The translations under genes were made by a program, and so were the position numbers. From positions 1 to 64,000 of the forward strand of contig CAYVOV010000016.1 of assembly GCA_964453525.1 (NCBI GenBank): 64,000 bases of DNA, in the 5' to 3' direction. Position 1 is the stretch's first letter. Each line of letters opens with the position of its first letter. The DNA comes from CAYVOV01 sp964453525. GTDB taxonomy: Bacteria; Chloroflexota; Dehalococcoidia; Dehalococcoidales; UBA2162. Positions 48,327 to 55,908 of the stretch are shown here, in pieces. The notes under the pieces were generated by a model that did no database searches, was not told where the DNA came from, and saw only the letters and a list, made by a program, of their open reading frames with translations.

Positions 48327-49466
48327 ATGTCATTGGATTGGATACCAAGAGAAGGTGGTCTCAAAGACCACAATCTGTGGGGTATGGAGCTCTATGGTAC
48401 GGAACCGCCCTGCACCATGTATGAGGAAAAGCCGGTCGTAAATCCGGCTACCGGAGAGGCGGTAGATGGTCTGTACACTTCCTGGATTACTCTCAATAAT
48501 CCGGACCAGTTGAACTCCTATACCACTGAAATGGTGAAAAGCGTAATCGCCGGTTTTCACCGGGCTCAGATGAACCGTCAGGTTGTGGCCGTTGTCTTTA
48601 CCGGTGCCGGCACCCGGGCATTCTGCACCGGAGGTAATACCAAAGAGTATGCCGAGTACTACTCAGAGAAACACTCGGAGTACTACCAGTATATGAACCT
48701 GTTTAACGGCATGGTGGACGGTATTCTTCAGTGCCAGAAGCCGGTCATCCGCCGGGTTAACGGTATGAGTGTTGCCGGTGGACAGGAGATTGGTGGTGCC
48801 TGTGACATAGCCATATCTTCGGACATGGCGATATTCGGGCAGGCGGGACCGAGGCACGGCTCGGCTCCGGTAGGCGGCTCATCGGACTTTCTCCCCTGGG
48901 CCCTCAGTAGCGAGGATGCCATGTGGAACTGCATTTCCTGCGAAATGTGGAGTGCCTACAAGATGCTGCGGAAGAACTATGTCAGCAAAGTAGTCCCGGT
49001 ACTCAAGGACGGAGACAAATTCATCCCCAATCCGCAGGTAATTACGGACAAATGGATTGAGGATGGCCAGATAGTCTACGGCGAGCCGGTGACCGGTGAC
49101 AAAGCGAAAGAGGCAAGGGACATGGCGAGGTCACTTCCCCAGGACCTGAGCCTGCTGGATGCTGAAATAGACAAAGTTCTCTGGACCTTTACCAACCTGT
49201 TCCCGAACTGTCTGATGAAATCGATTGACGGCATCAGGCAAAAGAAGAAATTCTTCTGGGACCTCGCCAAGAACGACCATCTGCTGTGGCTGGCTGCCAA
49301 TATGCAGGGCGAAGCCTTCCTCGGTTTTACCGCTTTCAATACCAAGAGGATAACCGGTAAGGATACAATCGACTTCATTAAATTCCGCAAGCTGGTTGCC
49401 GAAGCTAAACCGATGAATTATGAAATGTTCGAGCAGGTCCTTGGTACGCCGCAGGAGCAGCAGTAG
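48327..49466 (+). CDS. oah: 6-oxocyclohex-1-ene-1-carbonyl-CoA hydrolase (BamA)
   Basis: A 379-residue crotonase-superfamily hydrolase that opens the ring after dearomatisation, giving 3-hydroxypimeloyl-CoA. The blocks LKDHNLWGMELYGTE, LNSYTTEMVKSVI, AFCTGGNTKEYAEYY and FGQAGPRHGSAPVGGSSDF match BamA, a common marker gene for anaerobic aromatic degraders. The start is ATG 48327 behind AAGGAGGAG. It lies 27 bp after had and ends at an intrinsic terminator. Confidence 0.95.
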   Translation: MSLDWIPREGGLKDHNLWGMELYGTEPPCTMYEEKPVVNPATGEAVDGLYTSWITLNNPDQLNSYTTEMVKSVIAGFHRAQMNRQVVAVVFTGAGTRAFCTGGNTKEYAEYYSEKHSEYYQYMNLFNGMVDGILQCQKPVIRRVNGMSVAGGQEIGGACDIAISSDMAIFGQAGPRHGSAPVGGSSDFLPWALSSEDAMWNCISCEMWSAYKMLRKNYVSKVVPVLKDGDKFIPNPQVITDKWIEDGQIVYGEPVTGDKAKEARDMARSLPQDLSLLDAEIDKVLWTFTNLFPNCLMKSIDGIRQKKKFFWDLAKNDHLLWLAANMQGEAFLGFTAFNTKRITGKDTIDFIKFRKLVAEAKPMNYEMFEQVLGTPQEQQ

Positions 49467-49489
49467 AACGAATTCGAGAGCTATTATGG

Positions 49490-49519
49490 GAAAGCCCACC
49501 GGTATATCGGTGGGCTTTC
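49490..49519 (+). terminator. Intrinsic terminator after oah
   Basis: GAAAGCCCACCGG, loop TATA, TCGGTGGGCTTTC, followed by TGTTT. Confidence 0.85.
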
Positions 49520-49632
49520 TGTTTGCTTGACAAAGAGATACGGGGGTTGAGGTAGATAAAACAAAAACGAACAGAACCTCCAAATAAGGGAAGGTATTAT
49601 CTGGCAGGGTTAAGAACCGGCTTTTAGGGGGC

Positions 49633-49661
49633 TTGACAAGGTGATGAGCCAGTGATAGTAT
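49633..49661 (+). promoter_or_regulatory. Promoter of dch
   Basis: TTGACA (49633-49638), 17-bp spacer, TAGTAT (49656-49661), about 215 nt before the dch start. An 18-nt direct repeat, TTGACA(AA/CG)GAGATACGGG, occurs at 49527-49544 and 49745-49762, on both sides of the promoter, and may be an operator. Confidence 0.55.
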
Positions 49662-49877
49662 GTTATAAAGTAGTTATAGCGTAATAATAACGTGATACTT
49701 AATTTGTGACATACGGAGATAAAAATCAAATCGTGCAGTACTATTTGACACGGAGATACGGGATACGTTAGCATTATTGCATTCCTTCCCCTTAAATCGG
49801 ACGTGATATCCTTAACTTCAGGGGTTTCTACAGAGAATATTGGACTAACAGTATAAGTAACTTTCTGAGGAGGAGAT

Positions 49878-50648
49878 ATGGAGTATAAAAATATCACTCT
49901 GGAGAAAAAGGAAGGTATAACTTGGCTCACCATTAACCGCCCACCGGTCAATATTATCGATTGTGATACTATGCTTGAGCTTAATGCCGCCCTAGAGGAG
50001 TTGAGTAAGGATGACGAGACGAAGGTGCTGTTAATTCGCGGCAGCGGTGACAGGGCTTTCTGCGCCGGAGTGGCGGTGGAGGACCATGTCGGAGAGAAAC
50101 TGCCGACGATGATGAATGAATTCGGCAGACTGTTCGGTCTGTTGAGAGACCTGGGCAAACCGAGTATCGCCGTGGTAAACGGAGTTGCTCTCGGCGGCGG
50201 CTGTGAGCTTGTCGTCGGCTGTGACATGGCTGTTGCTTCCGAGAAAGCGTCACTCGGGCAGCCCGAGATAAAACTGGGCGGTCTGGCACCGGCGGCCGCT
50301 GCGCTGTTTCCCAGAATAATGGGCGAAAAGAGAGCTTTCGAGCTTATCGTTCTCGGTGAGAATATTAGCGCTGCCGAAGCGGAGAGAATCGGGCTGGTGA
50401 ACAAGGTGGTCCCGGCTGAGGAACTGGATAAAGCTGCCGAGGAGCTTGCCGGTAAATTCCTGGCAATGAGCGGTCTCAGTATTAAACTTATCCGGGAAGC
50501 TCTATACAAGTGTGCCGATATTGCAGAGCTCGATGGTGCGGTTAAGAAAGCAACCGAGCTCGGGATTAAAAGCTGGGAGACAGAGGACGGCCAGGAGGGT
50601 CTTAAGTCCTTCCTTGAAAAAAGGTCACCGGTCTGGAAGAACAGGTAA
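49878..50648 (+). CDS. dch: Cyclohexa-1,5-diene-1-carbonyl-CoA hydratase (crotonase family)
   Basis: A 256-residue enoyl-CoA hydratase-family protein. The oxyanion-hole regions are DRAFCAGVAVEDHVGEKLPT and NGVALGGGCELVVGCDMA, and GQPEIKLGGLAPAAAALFPR follows. The NIIDxxTML start and the VxVEDHxxEKLPxMM segment match Dch, which hydrates the dienoyl-CoA made by benzoyl-CoA reductase. A general enoyl-CoA hydratase is the alternative; the position beside had and oah favours Dch. GAGGAGGAGAT precedes the ATG. Confidence 0.82.
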   Translation: MEYKNITLEKKEGITWLTINRPPVNIIDCDTMLELNAALEELSKDDETKVLLIRGSGDRAFCAGVAVEDHVGEKLPTMMNEFGRLFGLLRDLGKPSIAVVNGVALGGGCELVVGCDMAVASEKASLGQPEIKLGGLAPAAAALFPRIMGEKRAFELIVLGENISAAEAERIGLVNKVVPAEELDKAAEELAGKFLAMSGLSIKLIREALYKCADIAELDGAVKKATELGIKSWETEDGQEGLKSFLEKRSPVWKNR

Positions 50649-50749
50649 TAACCGGGATTGAGATGCTGTGTCCCTTGGCAAAGTGATAACTTCATTCCCT
50701 TTTATAATCAGCACGGGGATTGACTATCGATACAAATGGAGGAGAGAGA

Positions 50750-52807
50750 ATGGCACAAAAAGTAATAAAGAGTGACTGCATTATGTGTATCAACAGTTGT
50801 GGTATTAACGCCTATGTCGAGGACGGCAAGCTGGTGAAGGTGGAGGGCATGAAAGAGCATGCCGTTAGCGAAGGTTATCTCTGCCCCAGAGGGGAAGCGC
50901 TGGTGGAATATGTCTATTCTCCGGACCGTTTACAATACCCGATGAAGAAAGTAGACGGGGAGTGGCAGAGGATTACCTGGGATGAAGCCCTGGATACCAT
51001 CGCTGATGAGCTGGCGAAAATAAAGGAAAAATACGGTGCTAAGGCGCTGGCCGTCTACAGCGGCTCGCTGGGAACTGAGAATATCGAGCTTGCCGGATTT
51101 GCCCAGAGGTTCCGTGGAGTGTACGGTACGCCGAACCTGCTATCGGTAGAAGGCAACTGCTTCCGCTCCCGGATTATGGCCCGCCAGATGACTTTTGGTG
51201 GCTATCCCATCGAAGAACCGTGGAACTCCAAATGTGTCATCATCTGGGGGCAGAACATGGACAATTCCCGGGCAACGATAGCCAATAAGGTTTATAAAGC
51301 ACTGGAAAAAGGTACCCTGGAACACCTGATTATCATCGACCCCAAGCGTATTCCGATGGCGGAAAAGGGGATTCACATCAGGATTCGACCCGGGACGGAT
51401 ACGGCTCTGATGCTGGCAATGATGAATGTCATTATAGAGGAAAAGCTGTATGATAAGGAGTTTATCGATAAGAACACAATCGGTTTCGACAAGCTTGTGG
51501 AGCACGTCAAGCAGTACCCGCCGGAGGAAGTGGAGAAAATAACCTGGGTGCCGGCCGATGATATCAGGAAGATAGCCAGGATATTTGCCAGTAATAAGCC
51601 GGCGGCCAGTGTCCCTGGTACCTGCTCCATTGACCAGCATATCAATGGTTTTCAGGGTAACCGCGCCATGGCTATTTTGCAGATAATCACCGGTAATATT
51701 GAAATTCCGGGAAGCTGGATATCAATACCGTTTATTCGCCTTGGTGACCTCAGGGTAACTGAAATCAGTGAGCCTATCGGTGCCGAAGAACACCCGCTTT
51801 TCCGTAAGTTCTGGGGCAGAATATCTCCTTACGGTCAGCAGATGCTGTTCGCCGATGCCGTTCTTGATGAGAAACCGTATCCTATTAAAGCCCTGATTGT
51901 AAATGGCGGTAATCCCGCCCTGACTCTGCCGGACTCCGAACGAGTCAGGGAAGCGATGAGGAAGCTCGATTTCATGGTGGTGATGGACCTGTTTATGACC
52001 GAGACCGCCAAACTGGCAGATATGGTACTGCCGGCCTGCTCCTTCCTGGAGAAAAGCGGTGTCGGCTATGTTTACGGCGTGAACACCGGTATACCCTATG
52101 CTTTACTCCGCAAGAAAGTGATTGAACCGGTTGGCGAGAGCTGGCCCGACTGGAAAATCTGGACGGAACTGGCCAGAAGGATGGGCTACGGTGAATACTT
52201 CCCCTGGAACACGGAAGAAGAGGTGGTGGATTTCTTCCTGAAACCGAGTGGTCTGACAAGGGAGCAACTGGAGAAAGAACATCCTGAGGGAACATTCTAT
52301 GTCACCGAAGATAAGAAGTATCTGAGCGGAGTTTACAGGACTCCCTCCGGGAAGATAGAAATATATTCCGAAACGCTGAGGGAGAATGGTTACGACCCGC
52401 TTCCGTGCTTCGTTGAGCCCACTCAGAGCCCCCGGAGCGCTCCGGAACTGGCGAAGAAATATCCCATCATTCTCACCACCGGTTCCCGTGTTCCGCAGTT
52501 CACCCATACCCAGCTAAGGAATATACCGTCCCTGAGAAAACAGGTGCCGGAACCGCTGGCCGAGGTTAATCCCGAGACGGCGAAGAAGTATGGCATTGCC
52601 GATGGCGATATGATGGTAATCGAGACACCTAAGGGAAAGATATCTATGAAGACCCGTTATACGGAAGAACTCTCTCCGGGTATTGTCAGTATTCCCCACG
52701 GCTGGCCGGAAGCGAACGCCAACCTGCTCACCTCGCTGGATGCCCGTGACCCGATAACCGGATATACGGAGATGAAAGCCCTGCTTTGCAGGCTCAGTAA
52801 AGGCTAG
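50750..52807 (+). CDS. Molybdopterin oxidoreductase (DMSO reductase superfamily)
   Basis: A 685-residue catalytic subunit. The N-terminal [4Fe-4S] motif is SDCIMCINSCGINAYVEDGK and GYLCPRGEA (C-x2-C-x3-C...C). The likely metal ligand is cysteine in VEGNCFRSR. The MGD-binding signatures PLAEVNPETAKKYGIADGDM and SIPHGWPEANANLL lie at the C-terminus. It has no Tat signal, so it is cytoplasmic. The size and ligand resemble acetylene hydratase and transhydroxylase-type enzymes. Its place after dch suggests a role in aromatic or ring-hydroxyl chemistry, but no beta subunit follows. The start follows GGAGG. The substrate is unknown. Confidence 0.85.
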   Translation: MAQKVIKSDCIMCINSCGINAYVEDGKLVKVEGMKEHAVSEGYLCPRGEALVEYVYSPDRLQYPMKKVDGEWQRITWDEALDTIADELAKIKEKYGAKALAVYSGSLGTENIELAGFAQRFRGVYGTPNLLSVEGNCFRSRIMARQMTFGGYPIEEPWNSKCVIIWGQNMDNSRATIANKVYKALEKGTLEHLIIIDPKRIPMAEKGIHIRIRPGTDTALMLAMMNVIIEEKLYDKEFIDKNTIGFDKLVEHVKQYPPEEVEKITWVPADDIRKIARIFASNKPAASVPGTCSIDQHINGFQGNRAMAILQIITGNIEIPGSWISIPFIRLGDLRVTEISEPIGAEEHPLFRKFWGRISPYGQQMLFADAVLDEKPYPIKALIVNGGNPALTLPDSERVREAMRKLDFMVVMDLFMTETAKLADMVLPACSFLEKSGVGYVYGVNTGIPYALLRKKVIEPVGESWPDWKIWTELARRMGYGEYFPWNTEEEVVDFFLKPSGLTREQLEKEHPEGTFYVTEDKKYLSGVYRTPSGKIEIYSETLRENGYDPLPCFVEPTQSPRSAPELAKKYPIILTTGSRVPQFTHTQLRNIPSLRKQVPEPLAEVNPETAKKYGIADGDMMVIETPKGKISMKTRYTEELSPGIVSIPHGWPEANANLLTSLDARDPITGYTEMKALLCRLSKG

Positions 52808-52840
52808 CCGGACAGTTCTGGATAAATATATTAAATGAAA

Positions 52841-52879
52841 ACTGTGACCGAATCCCGCAACAATCGGGGCTCGGTCACA
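52841..52879. terminator. Bidirectional terminator
   Basis: CTGTGACCGA and TCGGTCACAG form a perfect 10-bp stem (52841-52850 with 52870-52879), with an inner CCCG/CGGG pairing, between the convergent molybdoenzyme and HdrB-like genes. Confidence 0.75.
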
Positions 52880-52918
52880 GCCTTATTGGATACCCGGATT
52901 CGACTCTTCTAATCAGGT

Positions 52919-53659
52919 CTATAAACCGCAGGCTTGCCGGAGCAGAATTATCGGGTGGACCACTTCTATATCGGTGCCAGCTTCCATCTGAAGTTTACAG
53001 CCACCGCAATCGGTCACAGCCAGGTCGGTGGGGTTATTTTTCATTTCGCTGTACAGTCTGGCGGCGATTTCTTTGGCAAGTTTGAAGTTTTTCTTCTCAT
53101 ATCCGTAGGCACCGCCCATACCGCAGCATTCATTGCCGATATGCTTTATTGTAATGCCGGGGATTAGCTCCAGCAGCTTTACCGTTGGGTTCTCTACTCC
53201 CTGTGCCCTCAGGTGACAGGGAGTATGGTAGTAAACCGATTTTTTAACGGGATAAAAGTCATCCGTATTAAGCAGACCTTCTTCGTGAAGCCGGAGCAGG
53301 TACTCGGTGATGTGAAACAGGTTCTCTGATACCAGTTTTGCCGCATCGTTGCCCAGCAGCAGGGGGTAATCTCGCTTAATCATTAGACTGCAACTGGAAC
53401 AGGTGGCGGTGATTACATATCCGTCCGACACGAGACCGCCCAGTACATCCGTGTTGTACTGTATATTTTTATATGCTCCTTTTATGTTCCCTTTGGCTAT
53501 CATTGGCAGGGCGCAGCATACCTGGTCGGGCACGATTATCTCTATACCGTGTTTTTGGAGCACTTTGACGGTCGCCTCACCGACCTCCGGGTAATAGTAA
53601 TTTGTGAAACAACCGGTGTAAAAGGCGACTTTTTTATTATATATATTAATTTCGGCCAT
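52919..53659 (-). CDS. HdrB/LutA-like CCG-domain iron-sulfur protein
   Basis: A 246-residue protein with two cysteine-rich CCG domains: FYTGCFTN...VCCALPM...TCSSC, then YHTPCHLRAQG...ECCGMGGAYG...DCGGCKLQM. Such domains bind the noncubane or [4Fe-4S] clusters of heterodisulfide reductase subunit B, LutA and GlpC. It overlaps the LUD/4Fe-4S gene by 14 bp, so the two form an HdrBC-like pair. In this setting it probably carries electrons to or from the AOR-family enzyme at 55909. Confidence 0.88.
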   Translation of the reverse strand: MAEINIYNKKVAFYTGCFTNYYYPEVGEATVKVLQKHGIEIIVPDQVCCALPMIAKGNIKGAYKNIQYNTDVLGGLVSDGYVITATCSSCSLMIKRDYPLLLGNDAAKLVSENLFHITEYLLRLHEEGLLNTDDFYPVKKSVYYHTPCHLRAQGVENPTVKLLELIPGITIKHIGNECCGMGGAYGYEKKNFKLAKEIAARLYSEMKNNPTDLAVTDCGGCKLQMEAGTDIEVVHPIILLRQACGL

Positions 53660-54962
53660 TTTTCTTAAACCGTTTTCTAAAAGTCCGGGAGTGGAATAAA
53701 GGCAGGGTGGTTTTCCTGTCTATTCCGGTTATGATTTCCATGGGAATTCTCACCGGTTTGCTGCGCATTAATCGGTTAGCGATAGGCGCAACGGGAGTGC
53801 CCAGCCTGGCGAGTCTCTCCGGTGCCCCCAGTACCCTGTGGTAAAACGGCCTGCCGTGTTTTTTTACATAATCCATCTTTGCCTGCCACATGAGGTGAGA
53901 AAGGTCAATATCTACGGGGCACTCCAGCCGGCAGGCTTCACAGTGGAGACAGACTTCAATTGAGCGGCTTGTTCCGTAGAGGAACTGGTTCAGGTAGTTC
54001 CTCGGCGTCCAGATATAGTCGGTATCGGTAAAGGCATGCTGGATCGGGCAGTGCTTGTTGCATGCCCTGCAGCCTATGCAGAGGAAAAGCTCGCCGAATT
54101 TGCCCTCCAGTAGTTTTGTTCTGCCGTTATCAAGGATTATTACATACAGCTCTTTGTCTCCGTCACTAACGGGAAGCTCCAGGTCGGCTATGGACTGAGT
54201 TTTGGCTGGTCTTGGCCGTATGTCCAGCACTATACTTTCCGCGCCGAATATTCCCATGCATTTTGTCTGGAAGTCGGCATCTGCCCTGTTTTTAACTATC
54301 TTGTCTAGTCCGACGACAAGGATAATCTTCCGGGCACTGGTTAAATCATTCAGAATATTATTGTAATGCTGAAGGAAAAATACCGTGCCATCCTCTGCTG
54401 ATATTGCATTTACCCCCAGCACCGCCAGATATTCTCTGGGTCTGGCTTTAGTTGGGTGGTCAATGCCGGCCAGTTTTTCCGAGACCTTAAAGGTGCCCAC
54501 GAGATTTCTCTCCAGAAAGCGAGGGAGGTCCCAGTAATCGAGGATTTTTCTTTCCTGCATATCGTACTCGTTCAGGTACGAGTTGATAACCGTAAAGTGT
54601 TTTTTAATAAGTCCCGGTGCGAGTTCCTGAGTAATGACGCTGGAGTTGTTAATGGAAATAACTCTGATGCCGCCCGAGATTTCAGTAATATATTCGACTG
54701 CTTCGGTATTATCGGCGGCGGATTTTACCTGTAGTTGAGAATAGTTCTGTGCAAGACTGCTTTTTAGCCTGTCAATAAGCTGGACTATATTATCACGGCT
54801 GTTCTGACGCAGTTCCTTCAGTTGCTGCTTGATGTCATTGATGTTGCCGACTTTCGAAGCCGGCTCTTTTTCGGGTGTTTTTTCGGAGAGCTGCCAGGCG
54901 AACTGCTCTTGTTTCTCTGCTAGCTCCGGCTCCATTATCCAGATGGGTAAATCTCTGTTCAT
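53646..54962 (-). CDS. LUD-domain protein with two [4Fe-4S] clusters (LutB/HdrC-like)
   Basis: A protein of about 438 residues. An N-terminal helical region precedes a LUD-type domain (GIRVISINNSSVITQELAPGL, REYLAVLGVNAISAEDGTVF). Then come two 4Fe-4S motifs, CIGCRACNKHCPIQ and CLHCEACRLECPVD. This is the LutB plan (lactate utilisation) with an HdrC-type ferredoxin end. It passes electrons to the HdrB-like protein it overlaps. I place the start at ATG 54962; an upstream TTG at 55010 overlapping the MoaD-like gene is equally possible, as neither has a good ribosome binding site. Confidence 0.82.
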   Translation of the reverse strand: MNRDLPIWIMEPELAEKQEQFAWQLSEKTPEKEPASKVGNINDIKQQLKELRQNSRDNIVQLIDRLKSSLAQNYSQLQVKSAADNTEAVEYITEISGGIRVISINNSSVITQELAPGLIKKHFTVINSYLNEYDMQERKILDYWDLPRFLERNLVGTFKVSEKLAGIDHPTKARPREYLAVLGVNAISAEDGTVFFLQHYNNILNDLTSARKIILVVGLDKIVKNRADADFQTKCMGIFGAESIVLDIRPRPAKTQSIADLELPVSDGDKELYVIILDNGRTKLLEGKFGELFLCIGCRACNKHCPIQHAFTDTDYIWTPRNYLNQFLYGTSRSIEVCLHCEACRLECPVDIDLSHLMWQAKMDYVKKHGRPFYHRVLGAPERLARLGTPVAPIANRLMRSKPVRIPMEIITGIDRKTTLPLFHSRTFRKRFKKNGRN

Positions 54963-54996
54963 ACGATCAGCCCGTTCTTGAGACCTGCCCCTTGCT

Positions 54997-55269
54997 TTAT
55001 CCTCCAGCAACTGCAGTTATAATATGGATTTCGTCTCCGTCCTTTACCGGTTTGGTCAGTTCGTCGGGATAAGCACTTTCCATATTGACGTAAATATCTA
55101 TAATGTTATTCAACTTGCCATCTTTACCGTACAGCCATTCCTTGAGTCCGGGAAACCGGGCGACAAGCTGCTCCAGACACTGCCCGACGTTGTTACCTTT
55201 AACCTCAGCCACCTCCTCACCATTGGTAAGATAGGTTAGAGAAGGGTTGATATTTATTGTTACGCTCAT
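54997..55269 (-). CDS. MoaD/ThiS-family sulfur carrier
   Basis: A 90-residue ubiquitin-like protein with the C-terminal di-glycine, AVAGG, needed for thiocarboxylate formation, and the GDEIHIITAVAGG strand. MoaD donates sulfur for the dithiolene of molybdopterin. Copies encoded beside AOR genes are common in tungsten-enzyme clusters. It lies between the ferredoxin and LUD genes. It could also be a ThiS paralogue. Confidence 0.88.
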   Translation of the reverse strand: MSVTININPSLTYLTNGEEVAEVKGNNVGQCLEQLVARFPGLKEWLYGKDGKLNNIIDIYVNMESAYPDELTKPVKDGDEIHIITAVAGG

Positions 55270-55384
55270 GGACTACCTCTATCCCGGCACGGTTACGCTA
55301 ATCACTGGAGATAAACGAGCATCTCTTTCCTGCCTGTTCCATAACAGTTGTTAGAGCCCCCGTTATATCAAAAGTGTGTTTCGG

Positions 55385-55885
55385 CTATTCGGCAGCAGCC
55401 ATAGCGGCACTGACCTTCTGGGCTATGTGGGTTAATTTTTCAGCGGCACCAAGCTGTTTTGCAGCGCTCTGCTCACTGGCTTCGATGTACTGTACTGCGT
55501 CGGTCTCGCAAAACCGGACGCATTGCGGGTCACCGTCGCAAAAATCGCATTTGATTACCCTCTTCGCCAGAGTATCATAACCCATAGCCCCGAAGGGGCA
55601 GACAGCAACGCACATCCGGCAACTGATGCAGACATCATAGTCAATCATTACCCTGTCCAGGCTCTCGTCCCGGGAAATGGCTTTTACCGGGCATATTGCC
55701 TGACAGGGAGCCGATTCACACTGCTGGCAGCTCATCGGGACATATCGTCCCTCCTGCTCCCATTTGATTACCTTTATCCGGCTTCGCGCCGGATTACTTA
55801 CACCTTCGTGCTTGACTGAGCAGGCTAACTCACAGGCACGGCAGCCGGTACACTTTTCATAATCCAGTACTAATACCTTACTCAC
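55385..55885 (-). CDS. Polyferredoxin subunit with four [4Fe-4S] motifs (HycB/DmsB/AOR-associated type)
   Basis: A 166-residue protein carrying cysteine motifs CTGCRACELACSVKH, CQQCESAPCQAICPV, CISCRMCVAVCPFG and CDFCDGDPQCVRFC. That is the four-cluster plan of HycB/DmsB-like electron-transfer subunits. It lies 23 bp downstream of the AOR-family gene on the same strand and is the likely electron acceptor. In class II benzoyl-CoA reductases BamC is a comparable iron-sulfur subunit. Confidence 0.9.
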   Translation of the reverse strand: MSKVLVLDYEKCTGCRACELACSVKHEGVSNPARSRIKVIKWEQEGRYVPMSCQQCESAPCQAICPVKAISRDESLDRVMIDYDVCISCRMCVAVCPFGAMGYDTLAKRVIKCDFCDGDPQCVRFCETDAVQYIEASEQSAAKQLGAAEKLTHIAQKVSAAMAAAE

Positions 55886-55908
55886 CTGTACACTCCCGTT
55901 CGTTTATT

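Noticed and set aside
49610..50695. A 361-residue minus-strand frame, serine- and proline-rich
   Set aside because: It is antisense to dch, composed of low-complexity shadow sequence, and dch has strong catalytic motifs and a ribosome binding site.
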